The position numbers and the translations under genes are program-made. This document shows positions 6,520 through 12,253 of a DNA stretch of 12,253 nucleotides, one piece after another; the first letter of the stretch is position 1; the number at the start of each line of letters is the position of its first letter. The notes below the pieces were generated by a model. The model was not told where the DNA came from. It did not search any database and was given only the letters and a program-made list of their open reading frames with translations. This DNA is from Chitinophagaceae bacterium (GTDB taxonomy: Bacteria > Bacteroidota > Bacteroidia > Chitinophagales > Chitinophagaceae). The stretch lies in contig JANYEU010000281.1 in assembly GCA_025362915.1 (NCBI GenBank), positions 1-12,253 on the forward strand. Reading direction: 5' to 3'.

Positions 6520-6534
6520 TAGTGTGTCATACTA
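6520..6534. promoter_or_regulatory. 15-bp imperfect palindrome upstream of the lipoprotein gene, possible operator
   Basis: TAGTGTG, T, CATACTA is a palindrome with one mismatch. It lies 28 bases upstream of the lipoprotein ATG. On the minus strand it follows a TTTG (6540-6537) that could be a -33 element. A degenerate -7-like TTATTACTTTCG lies on the other side, so a repressor bound here would block the promoter. No exact TAnnTTTG is present, so the promoter itself is uncertain. Confidence 0.3.
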
Positions 6535-6727
6535 TCCAAACTAATTATTGAAATTGGCTATTCTTTAGATATACGGTAAGTAGAGGACTGTATTGTGCTT
6601 TTGATTTACAGGAAACCCTATTTCTTGGAAGCATGATTTTTTGCTTTCGGAACAAAATTAGTCAATCAAAACTGCTTTGTGATTTAAAAGTAGATATATT
6701 GCGTACTCAAGTGAATAAAAAGTATTT

Positions 6728-8758
6728 ATGAAAAGACATCAACTGTTATCGGCTGTAATCCTTCTAGCGATGGGATTTTCGGCTTATGGGCAACAATCAA
6801 CCGGGAAGAGGAAAAAATTTATTGAGACGGCAAACTTTGATAGTTCAGTAAAGCCCGGAGATAATTTCTATCTGTTTGTAAATGGAAAGTGGATCAAGAA
6901 TACGGTAATACCGCCCACTGAAACTAGGATTGGGTCGTTCTTGGATGTTTACAATGTAACAAAAGAACATGTAAAAGGGATATTGGTAGATGTATCCAAG
7001 GGCGGCGAACCTGCTGGAACCATTGAACAAAAGGTAGGTGATTTTTATGCTTCTGGGATGGATTCGGTAACGATAGAAAAGCGTAGCTATGACCCGATTA
7101 AACCGATGTTGCAAGAAATTGATGGCATACAAAACACAAAAGGTGTTGTTGCTTTTATTGCCAAGGAACAGGTGAAAAACAATGATATTCTCTATGCACC
7201 TTATGTTGGTGCGGATGATAAGAATAGCAGCATGAATATATTGGGGTTCTATCAATCGGGGATTGGGTTACCGGATAGGGATTATTATTTTAAGACAGAT
7301 GCAGCCACTTTAAAAATACAGGAGGCATACAAAAAGAGACTTAAAAAGTTATTTGTGCTTACTGGAAATGATTCTGTGACTGCGGCAAAAAATACAGACG
7401 CCATCTACGATTTGGAGAAGTCAATTGCAACAAGTCACCGTACAAAAGTTGAACTACGTGATCCGCAGAGCAATTATAATAAAATGGCTATTACTGATTT
7501 GCAAAAGCAAATGCCCACATTTGATTGGATGACAGTTTTGAATATACTTGGTGTGAAAGTGGATTCTGTAAATGTGAATCAACCAGCATTCTATACTAAA
7601 ATAAACGAGCTTCTACAAACTACCCCTGTTGCAACTTGGAAGATTTATTTAAAGGCAGCAATTATTAAGGGCGCTTCTTCTTCATTGAGTAGCGACTTTG
7701 TAAAGGCATCTTTCGAATATCAAAAGGCGTTGAGCGGCCAGCAAAAAATCAAGCCAAGATGGGAAAGGATGTATCGTTCCACTGATGCCAATTTAGGCGA
7801 AGCACTTGGTCAATTATACGTAAAACAATACTTTACGGAAGATGCAAAGATGCGGATGCAGGCGTTGGTGAACAACCTGAGCATTGCCTTTGAAGCAAGG
7901 ATAAATAAGGTGGATTGGATGAGCGACAGTACCAAAACAAAGGCAAAAGATAAGTTGCATGCCTTCCTGAAGAAGATTGGTTACCCTAATAAATGGCGCG
8001 ACTACAGCAAGGTAGCTATTAATAGAAATACCTACTTTGAAAACCTGCAAGCTTGCAATCAGAACGAATTTAATTTTGCAATCAACAAGGTTGGTAAGCC
8101 TGTAGATAAGATGGAATGGGGCATGACGCCGCCTACCATCAATGCGTATTACAATCCATCGTTCAATGAAATTGTTTTTCCTGCGGGAATTTTGCAGTTC
8201 CCTTTCTTCGATCCTGCTGCCGATGACGCCATTAATTATGGCGGCATTGGCTTGGTGATTGGACACGAGATGACCCACGGTTTTGATGACCAAGGAGCTC
8301 AATATGATAAGGATGGCAACCTAAGAAACTGGTGGTCTAGCAGCGATAGCGCGCAATTTGTAGCAAGAAGTAAGCAAGTAATTGACCAATACAGTGCCTT
8401 TACGGTGTTAGATACCCTTCACGTAAACGGAGAACTCACTACAGGAGAGAATATGGCAGATAATGGTGGCTTGGCTATTGCGTATGATGCTTTCAAAATG
8501 ACTAAAGAAGGACAAAGCAAAACAAAGATTGATGGCTTTACACCCGATCAACGTTTCTTTATCTCCTTTGCACAAGTATGGCGTGCAAAGCAAAAAGATG
8601 AAAGCTTAAGACAGTTGGTTCTCACTAATCCACACTCTCCAGAGAACTGGCGTGTACTAGGCCCATTGTCAAACTTTACTCCTTTTTATACAGCATTCAA
8701 TGTAAAGCCGGGAGATAAGATGTATAAGGCTGAAAAAGATAGGATAAAGATTTGGTAG
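6728..8758 (+). CDS. Secreted M13 (neprilysin/PepO-type) zinc metallopeptidase
   Basis: A 676-residue M13 endopeptidase, full length for the family. These enzymes cleave small peptides with one zinc ion. Residues 1-21 are a signal peptide ending SAYG/Q with no lipobox cysteine, so export to the periplasm or beyond is expected. The M13 N-terminal domain spans about 38-425 and opens with the typical DNFYLFVNGKWI at 45-56. The catalytic domain follows: NAYYNPSFNEIVFPAGILQ at 472-490 (substrate-binding NAYY), the zinc motif HEMTH at 513-517 (His513 and His517 ligands, Glu514 catalytic), and GENMADNGG at 573-581 with Glu574 as third ligand and Asp578. The end MYKAEKDRIKIW keeps the family's terminal Trp. 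All catalytic residues are intact. Several bacterial M13 proteins are annotated pepO, but the symbol is not certain here. It is monocistronic, divergent from the lipoprotein gene and convergent with tsf. Start at 6728 is fixed by the signal peptide; only a weak A-rich leader precedes it. Confidence 0.95.
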   Translation: MKRHQLLSAVILLAMGFSAYGQQSTGKRKKFIETANFDSSVKPGDNFYLFVNGKWIKNTVIPPTETRIGSFLDVYNVTKEHVKGILVDVSKGGEPAGTIEQKVGDFYASGMDSVTIEKRSYDPIKPMLQEIDGIQNTKGVVAFIAKEQVKNNDILYAPYVGADDKNSSMNILGFYQSGIGLPDRDYYFKTDAATLKIQEAYKKRLKKLFVLTGNDSVTAAKNTDAIYDLEKSIATSHRTKVELRDPQSNYNKMAITDLQKQMPTFDWMTVLNILGVKVDSVNVNQPAFYTKINELLQTTPVATWKIYLKAAIIKGASSSLSSDFVKASFEYQKALSGQQKIKPRWERMYRSTDANLGEALGQLYVKQYFTEDAKMRMQALVNNLSIAFEARINKVDWMSDSTKTKAKDKLHAFLKKIGYPNKWRDYSKVAINRNTYFENLQACNQNEFNFAINKVGKPVDKMEWGMTPPTINAYYNPSFNEIVFPAGILQFPFFDPAADDAINYGGIGLVIGHEMTHGFDDQGAQYDKDGNLRNWWSSSDSAQFVARSKQVIDQYSAFTVLDTLHVNGELTTGENMADNGGLAIAYDAFKMTKEGQSKTKIDGFTPDQRFFISFAQVWRAKQKDESLRQLVLTNPHSPENWRVLGPLSNFTPFYTAFNVKPGDKMYKAEKDRIKIW

Positions 8759-8802
8759 GAATAGACTTCTTCCGAAGTTGTGAACGTCATTAATGAAAAC
8801 TA

Positions 8803-8837
8803 AAAAGAGCGGCCATCCAATTGGATACCGCTCTTTT
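8803..8837. terminator. Bidirectional intrinsic terminator between the M13 peptidase gene and tsf
   Basis: AAAAGAGCGG (8803-8812) pairs perfectly with CCGCTCTTTT (8828-8837). The apex holds a second perfect palindrome, ATCCAATTGGAT (8815-8826). The stem is flanked by A runs on the left and T runs on the right, so both strands give a GC stem followed by U residues. It lies between the stops of two convergent genes, where a shared terminator is expected. Confidence 0.9.
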
Positions 8838-8857
8838 AGTATTATAAAGTTGAAAAA

Positions 8858-9700
8858 TTAACCTAAGGCAACCCTTACAAATTTAGTAACCACAAGGTCT
8901 TTATCTACACTCTTCAAGTAATCAGCAACAGTTTTGCTATTGTCTTTTACAAAAGCTTGTGCAACCAAAGTTTGTTCCTTGAAGAAAGCATTCAATTTAC
9001 CTTCTGCAATCTTGGCAACCATTTCGTCTGGCTTACCCGCCATTTTAGGATCAGCTTTCATTGTTTCAATAACAATAGCCCTTTCCCTTTCAATTGTTTC
9101 AGCAGGAACGCTATCAGCATCAACAGCCAATGGATTCATGGCAGCAATTTGCATGGCAACGTCTCTACCAGCTTCGGCTGCTTCCTTATTTAAGGCAACT
9201 AAAACACCCATACGGTAAGCACCGTGAATGTATGAGGCTACATAAGGAGCCTCTACCCTTTCAAAACGTGCAATACCTATCTTTTCGCCAATGGAGGCTA
9301 GTTTATCATTAATCAAATCTGATACCTTGGCACCACCTACCGTTACCTCACTCAATTCTTCTGCACTCTTCACATCATTTGCAACTGCTGCATCAGCAAT
9401 GCTTTGTGCGAAAGCGATGAAATCTGCATTCTTAGAAACGAAATCAGTTTCAGAACTGATTGTTATGATAAAACCAGTTTTTTTATCGGCAGAAGTCTGT
9501 GCTATGATAACACCTTCTTTTGCTTCACGGTCGCTACGTTTTGCAGCTACCTTTTGTCCTTGTTTGCGCAACCAATCTATTGCACCTTCAAAGTCACCAC
9601 CTGTTTCGGTTAATGCCTTTCTACAATCCATCATCCCAGCGCCAGTTGCCTGACGTAACTTATTGATGTCTGCTGCTGTAATTGCTACTGCTGTACTCAT
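8858..9700 (-). CDS. tsf: Translation elongation factor Ts (EF-Ts)
   Basis: A 280-residue EF-Ts (E. coli 283), the guanine-nucleotide exchange factor that recharges EF-Tu with GTP in the cytoplasm. The N-terminal UBA-like domain (about 7-50) carries INKLRQATGAGMMDCRKAL and FEGAIDWLRKQG. The core has the hallmark TDFV at 85-88, whose Asp-Phe pair intrudes near the EF-Tu magnesium site. IGEKIGIARFERVE and YIHGAYRMGVLVAL mark the core subdomains, and VAMQIAAMNPLAV is also conserved. The last part, LVAQAFVKDNSKTVADYLK, is the usual C-terminal module. It is downstream of rpsB, the classic pairing, but with a 202-base gap that contains a terminator-like hairpin and a leader palindrome, so it may be expressed partly on its own. 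ATG at 9700; no strong Shine-Dalgarno. Confidence 0.97.
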   Translation of the reverse strand: MSTAVAITAADINKLRQATGAGMMDCRKALTETGGDFEGAIDWLRKQGQKVAAKRSDREAKEGVIIAQTSADKKTGFIITISSETDFVSKNADFIAFAQSIADAAVANDVKSAEELSEVTVGGAKVSDLINDKLASIGEKIGIARFERVEAPYVASYIHGAYRMGVLVALNKEAAEAGRDVAMQIAAMNPLAVDADSVPAETIERERAIVIETMKADPKMAGKPDEMVAKIAEGKLNAFFKEQTLVAQAFVKDNSKTVADYLKSVDKDLVVTKFVRVALG

Positions 9701-9716
9701 GTTATCTCAATTTTGT

Positions 9717-9734
9717 TTCCACAACATTGTGGAA
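9717..9734 (-). promoter_or_regulatory. Perfect palindrome in the tsf leader
   Basis: TTCCACAA (9717-9724) and TTGTGGAA (9727-9734) are exact inverted repeats separated by CA, 17 bases upstream of the tsf ATG. In mRNA it would form a short hairpin close to the ribosome-loading site; in DNA it is a symmetric 18-bp site that a dimeric protein could bind. It is not followed by a T run on the minus strand (ACAAAATTG), so it is not a terminator. Confidence 0.5.
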
Positions 9735-9753
9735 GCTTTATTATTAAATTTAG

Positions 9754-9786
9754 AAATGGCTGCAAAGTTTATCTGTGCAGCCATTT
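9754..9786 (-). terminator. Hairpin between rpsB and tsf, terminator or attenuator
   Basis: AAATGGCTGCA (9754-9764) pairs perfectly over 11 bp with TGCAGCCATTT (9776-9786) around an 11-base loop. On the minus strand the stem GGCTGCA/TGCAGCC is followed by ATTTCTAAATTTAAT, a moderately T-rich tail. It lies in the rpsB-tsf spacer, so it would reduce or stop read-through from rpsB into tsf. Confidence 0.6.
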
Positions 9787-9902
9787 ATCCAATGTTATTT
9801 TAATATTACCAGAATGGTTGCAAGTTTCAAATCACTGGTCTTAAGTTGCTTGTTTCAAGTTGCAAGTAACTGTATCCAGAAACCTGTATCCTGTAACTAG
9901 TA

Positions 9903-10814
9903 CTATCTGCCACCCGGACCACCTGGACGACGGTTGTTGGTATTGATTGGTGCACGACGCTTAACGCCACCACCTGCAGGTGCATTTGCATCTACCGGAG
10001 CACGACCAGCACCTCTACGACCACGACCACCTTCTGCCTGTGCTTCTTGTTCTAATCTGCGGGCATGAGCTTCGTTGTCATTTCCTGCCTCGTCAGCAAC
10101 ATCTTCTTCATCCTTGTTAGCCTGACGTTCTGCCAAACCTTCTGCAATGGCAGCAGTGATGTAGTTGGTGATGATAGCTATAGATTTGGTAGCATCATCA
10201 TTGGAAGGGATAGGGAATTCAACCTTATTAGGATCAGAATTTGTATCAACCATTCCAAAAACAGTAATACCCAAACGCTTAGCTTCTGCCAAGGCAATAT
10301 GCTCTACGCTGATATCAACCAAGTACAAAGCATGTGGCAAACGGCTCATCTGAGCAATACCACCCAATACTTTTTCCAATTTGTCCTTATCGCGGGATAA
10401 AGTCAACTTTTCTTTCTTGGTCAAACTTTCAGCACTTGCATCGTTCAATAATTTGTCAATACCTTGCATTTTCTTTACGCTCTTACGAACCGTATTGAAA
10501 TTGGTAAGCATACCACCCAACCACCTTTCAGTAGCATAAGGCATGTTTACACGCTTGGCACATTCAGAAACTATTTCCTTAGCTTGCTTTTTGGTAGCCA
10601 CAAACATTATTTTCTTACCGCTTTTTGCAATCTGTTTCATTGCGGCAGCAGCATCTTGTAAATGGTCTACAGTCTTGTTTAGATCTATAATATGAATACC
10701 TTTCTTTTCAGCGAAAATGTAAGGTAACATTTTAGGGTTCCACTTCTTCTTCAAGTGGCCAAAGTGTACGCCGGCCTCAAGTAGTTGCTGTTGTAATGAA
10801 GTGTTTGCTTCCAT
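9903..10814 (-). CDS. rpsB: 30S ribosomal protein uS2 with acidic then Arg/Gly-rich C-terminal extension
   Basis: A 303-residue ribosomal protein uS2, which binds the back of the 30S subunit and is needed for uS1 recruitment in many bacteria. The core (about 5-230) has the family signatures GVHFGHLKKKWNPKMLPYIF, IHIIDLNKT, ATKKQAKEIV, ATERWLGGMLTNFNTVRKS, SRLPHALYLVDI, and GMVDTNSDPNKVEFPIPSNDDATKSI. The core alone matches the common 230-240 residue length. The remaining 70 or so residues are an extension: acidic at about 235-247 (DEEDVADEAGND), then Arg/Gly/Ala/Pro-rich (GGRGRRGAGRAP and, at the end, NNRRPGGPGGR). Extended uS2 proteins are known in Bacteroidota. It is followed by tsf and preceded by rpsI, with terminator-like stems on both sides, so it may be its own transcription unit. 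Confidence 0.97.
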   Translation of the reverse strand: MEANTSLQQQLLEAGVHFGHLKKKWNPKMLPYIFAEKKGIHIIDLNKTVDHLQDAAAAMKQIAKSGKKIMFVATKKQAKEIVSECAKRVNMPYATERWLGGMLTNFNTVRKSVKKMQGIDKLLNDASAESLTKKEKLTLSRDKDKLEKVLGGIAQMSRLPHALYLVDISVEHIALAEAKRLGITVFGMVDTNSDPNKVEFPIPSNDDATKSIAIITNYITAAIAEGLAERQANKDEEDVADEAGNDNEAHARRLEQEAQAEGGRGRRGAGRAPVDANAPAGGGVKRRAPINTNNRRPGGPGGR

Positions 10815-10835
10815 TTTTTTGAGATTTAATGCTTT

Positions 10836-10856
10836 TTCTTCTAATTATAAGAAGAA
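10836..10856 (-). promoter_or_regulatory. Hairpin in the rpsB leader
   Basis: TTCTTCT (10836-10842) pairs with AGAAGAA (10850-10856) around a 7-base A/T loop, 22 bases upstream of the rpsB ATG. uS2 autoregulates its own mRNA leader in some bacteria, so a leader stem is worth noting, but this one is short and AT-rich and matches no leader I can name. Confidence 0.3.
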
Positions 10857-10896
10857 CATAAAAGCAGATTTGTTTGAAAAAATATAATAATACTTG

Positions 10897-10918
10897 CCAA
10901 CCCACTCGTGTAGGTTGG
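10897..10918 (-). terminator. Probable terminator after rpsI
   Basis: CCAACC (10897-10902) pairs with GGTTGG (10913-10918), with CAC/GTG extending the stem inward past a two-base bulge. It begins 8 bases beyond the rpsI stop on the minus strand. The minus-strand tail reads CAAGTATTATTATATTTTTT, so the T run starts about 14 bases after the stem. Position and structure fit a terminator; the delayed T run weakens the case. Confidence 0.5.
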
Positions 10919-10925
10919 GTATAGA

Positions 10926-11315
10926 TTAACGTTTGCTGAACTGGTAGCTTCTTCTTGCTTTTTTATGACCAAATTTCTTACGTTCTACACCACGTGGGTC
11001 ACGTGTTAATTGACCAGCTGCTTTAAGTATTGGTCTGAATTCAGGGTTTACTTCAAGCAACGCACGGGCAATACCCAATTTTGCTGCTTCAGCTTGTCCT
11101 TTCAGTCCACCACCTTGTGCATTGATCACAATGTCAAACTTTCCTGCTACATCAGCAGTTTTGATAGGTGCTTCCACTTGGTTTTGTAAATAAACCAAAG
11201 TGAAATATTGTTTATAATCCTTGTCGTTTACAGTAATCTTCCCTTCGCCCCTGCTGATGAAAACACGGGTAACGGCTTCCTTACGACGACCAAGTGCATT
11301 TTTTTGCTTTTCCAT
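10926..11315 (-). CDS. rpsI: 30S ribosomal protein uS9
   Basis: A 129-residue uS9 (E. coli 130) of the 30S head; its C-terminal tail reaches the P-site tRNA. Visible signatures are ALGRRKEAVTRVFI at the start, GEGKITVNDKDYKQYF, the conserved GGGLKGQAEAAKLGIARALL, and the basic tail LTRDPRGVERKKFGHKKARRSYQFSKR, ending in the near-universal SKR that contacts tRNA. It is 47 bases downstream of rplM on the same strand, the standard rplM-rpsI pair. The ATG at 11315 gives the family's usual N-terminus. Confidence 0.98.
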   Translation of the reverse strand: MEKQKNALGRRKEAVTRVFISRGEGKITVNDKDYKQYFTLVYLQNQVEAPIKTADVAGKFDIVINAQGGGLKGQAEAAKLGIARALLEVNPEFRPILKAAGQLTRDPRGVERKKFGHKKARRSYQFSKR

Positions 11316-11329
11316 TTATTTTTGCTTTT

Positions 11330-11353
11330 AGCTGCCAATATTTGTTGGCGGCT
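11330..11353 (-). promoter_or_regulatory. Intercistronic hairpin between rplM and rpsI
   Basis: AGCTGCCAA (11330-11338) and TTGGCGGCT (11345-11353) pair at 8 of 9 positions around a 6-base loop. On the minus strand it is followed by AAAAGCAAAAAT rather than T residues, so it is not a terminator. It fills most of the 47-base gap and lies 15 bases upstream of the rpsI start, where it could affect mRNA stability or rpsI translation. Confidence 0.45.
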
Positions 11354-11362
11354 GTTTGTAAT

Positions 11363-11806
11363 TTAGTATTTAAACTCTTTTGGTTGTTGTGCAGTGTGCG
11401 GATGTTTAGCATCGGCATACACAAATAATTTACCATACATCTTCCGTCCCAATTTGTTTTTAGGAAGCATCCCTTTAATGGTTCTTTCTAAAAGAGCTTC
11501 TGGTCTGCGCTTCAACAAATCGCCAGCAGCTTCTTCTTTCTTACCACCTGGGTAGCCAGAGAAGTTGATGTACATTTTGTCTTCTAACTTGTTACCGGTA
11601 AAGATAACCTTGTCGGCATTGATAACGATTACATAATCACCACAATCAACGTGAGGGGTGAAATATGTTTTGTTCTTTCCTCGAAGGACGGCCGCAATTC
11701 TTGCGCTGATACGTCCTACGGTTTGATTAGTACCGTCAACAATCCACCAATTGTGGGTAACGGTAGCCGCGTTGGCATGCTTTGTTGTAAAATGTAAATG
11801 ACTCAT
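11363..11806 (-). CDS. rplM: 50S ribosomal protein uL13
   Basis: A 147-residue uL13 (E. coli 142), an early-assembly protein of the 50S subunit. Signatures seen: WWIVDGTNQTVGRISARIA, LRGKNKTYFTPHVDCGDYVIVINADKVIFTGNK, SGYPGG, RRPEALLERTIKGMLPKNKLGRKMYGKLFVYADAKHPHTAQQP. The N-terminus has about six residues more than E. coli, with SANAATV-like ANAATVTHNW typical of Bacteroidota versions, supporting the ATG at 11806. It leads the rplM-rpsI unit and is preceded by an exact Bacteroidota -7 promoter element and a leader hairpin. Confidence 0.98.
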   Translation of the reverse strand: MSHLHFTTKHANAATVTHNWWIVDGTNQTVGRISARIAAVLRGKNKTYFTPHVDCGDYVIVINADKVIFTGNKLEDKMYINFSGYPGGKKEEAAGDLLKRRPEALLERTIKGMLPKNKLGRKMYGKLFVYADAKHPHTAQQPKEFKY

Positions 11807-11824
11807 TGTAAATTTTTTATTTTG

Positions 11825-11842
11825 CTGATGCTATCCCACCAG
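11825..11842 (-). promoter_or_regulatory. Leader hairpin in the rplM 5' UTR
   Basis: On the minus strand CUGGUG and CAUCAG form a 6-bp stem (one G-U pair) around GGAUAG, centred about 28 bases upstream of the ATG and inside the roughly 50-base leader implied by the -7 element. uL13 controls its own mRNA in some bacteria, so this could be an autoregulatory leader. No known leader consensus was matched. Confidence 0.35.
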
Positions 11843-11861
11843 ACTTTCTTTAATTGGGCTG

Positions 11862-11869
11862 CAAATGTA
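11862..11869 (-). promoter_or_regulatory. Bacteroidota -7 promoter element for rplM (TACATTTG)
   Basis: The minus strand reads TACATTTG, an exact TAnnTTTG match, 55 bases before the rplM ATG. A weakly matching TTTT-rich -33 region lies about 17-21 bases further upstream. This would start the rplM-rpsI transcript about 50 bases before the ATG. Confidence 0.55.
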
Positions 11870-12000
11870 GTGTTATGATTTCGAATAAAAGTACATTCTA
11901 AAAAAATAATTTTATAGCACCTTTGTAAATAATTGATTTACAATACTAAAAATGACAAAATAATTTAATTATACGTCGAAAGTTGAGTGTAGAAAGTAAA

Positions 12001-12050
12001 GAAAAGAGGCAGAAAGGAAGTATTATCTTCCTGGCTGCCTCTTTCTTTTA
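12001..12050 (-). terminator. Large terminator hairpin after the right-edge gene
   Basis: AGAGGCAG (12005-12012) pairs with CTGCCTCT (12035-12042), and AGGAAG (12015-12020) with CTTCCT (12027-12032), with a 2x2 internal loop and TATTAT at the tip. Both flanks are A-rich on the left and T-rich on the right, so each strand has a U-rich tail; the minus strand reads TCTTTTCTTTACTTT. It sits between the stop of the right-edge gene and the rplM promoter. Flanking copies of GTCGAAAGT at 11975-11983 and of ACTTTCGAC at 12074-12082 and 12081-12089 extend the symmetry. Confidence 0.75.
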
Positions 12051-12102
12051 TACTCGCAGACTATCAACTTTTTACTTTCGACTTTCGACTAGTAATCAAT
12101 TC

Positions 12103-12253
12103 CTATCCTACAGAAATGGTTACGATGTTGCTAACCACACCTACCACTACATCATTAACAATAAACCAAGCCCTATATTGGCGAATTTCAGCCTGACCAG
12201 GCACCAAATTGGGGCGTGTGTCTATAAAAGTTGGTTTATTTGCGGTTAACAGA
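12103..12253 (-). CDS. C-terminal fragment of an unknown protein, fibronectin-III-like strand pattern
   Basis: An open frame runs on the minus strand from the window edge to a TAG at 12103-12105, giving 49 residues with the rest of the gene outside the window. The fragment contains FIDTRPNLVPGQAEIRQYRA, then WFIVNDVVVGVVSNIVTISVG. The order 'R-x-YRA-x-x-x-x-(N/D)D-x-x-VG-x-x-S-x-x-V-T' looks like the final strands of a small beta-sandwich such as a fibronectin type III fold, and similar endings occur, from memory, in short Bacteroidota hypothetical proteins. A strong terminator follows the stop, which supports it as a real gene end. Function unknown. Confidence 0.65.
   Translation of the reverse strand, partial: LLTANKPTFIDTRPNLVPGQAEIRQYRAWFIVNDVVVGVVSNIVTISVG

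Noticed and set aside
6655..6727. Promoter for the M13 peptidase gene (TTTG near 6676 and TATATTG near 6695)
   Set aside because: The -7-like sequence lacks one consensus base and the spacing is several bases short, so I could not support it as a feature.
7814..8302. 162-codon minus-strand open frame inside the M13 peptidase gene
   Set aside because: It is the antisense shadow of the catalytic domain, whose zinc motif is intact on the plus strand.
1..12253. tRNA or rRNA genes, insertion sequences, integrases or prophage genes
   Set aside because: I saw no cloverleaf-like sequence, transposase or integrase motif, or attachment-site repeat in any spacer or frame.

Overview
The window reads as chromosomal DNA of a Bacteroidota bacterium, most likely of the Chitinophagaceae/Sphingobacteriia type. 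Reasons: AT-rich DNA with very AT-rich spacers; almost no Shine-Dalgarno sequences before the genes; two exact matches to the Bacteroidota -7 promoter element TAnnTTTG; a carboxypeptidase-regulatory-domain outer-membrane barrel protein; and the gene order rplM-rpsI-rpsB-tsf. The family placement is inference; no 16S or other marker was available.

Layout, left to right. (1) 1-454: a perfect terminator-like hairpin and a small secreted protein (minus strand) that resembles the non-catalytic N-terminal domain of GH20/GH67-type glycosidases. (2) 455-924: a gene-free spacer with a palindromic repeat, a coding-like stretch without a usable gene, a 41-bp tandem repeat (about 3.3 copies) and an AT-only hairpin. 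(3) 925-3726: a large TonB-receptor-like outer-membrane beta-barrel protein (minus). (4) 3727-4070: a spacer with no supported gene. (5) 4071-6492: three co-oriented minus-strand genes, read in the order lipoprotein, PspA/IM30 protein, unknown 253-residue protein. This is the most interesting block and looks like a compact cell-envelope stress module. (6) 6493-6727: a divergent promoter region. (7) 6728-8758: a secreted M13 (neprilysin-like) zinc metallopeptidase, the only plus-strand gene. (8) 8803-8837: a bidirectional terminator. (9) 8858-11806: the translation cluster on the minus strand, transcribed rplM, rpsI, rpsB, tsf, with hairpins in every spacer. (10) 11807-12253: the rplM leader and promoter, a large terminator hairpin, and the 3' end of another minus-strand gene that runs off the window.

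The ribosomal genes supply uL13, uS9, uS2 and EF-Ts and are ordinary except for an acidic then Arg/Gly-rich tail on uS2 and for strong hairpins that may uncouple rpsB from tsf. The envelope genes (lipoprotein, PspA, barrel protein, secreted peptidase, secreted GH20b-like domain) are not obviously one pathway. The lipoprotein-PspA pair recalls the enterobacterial yjfI-yjfJ-yjfK-yjfL-yjfM locus, in which a PspA-like protein sits with a Ser/Gly-rich lipoprotein; this analogy is inference.
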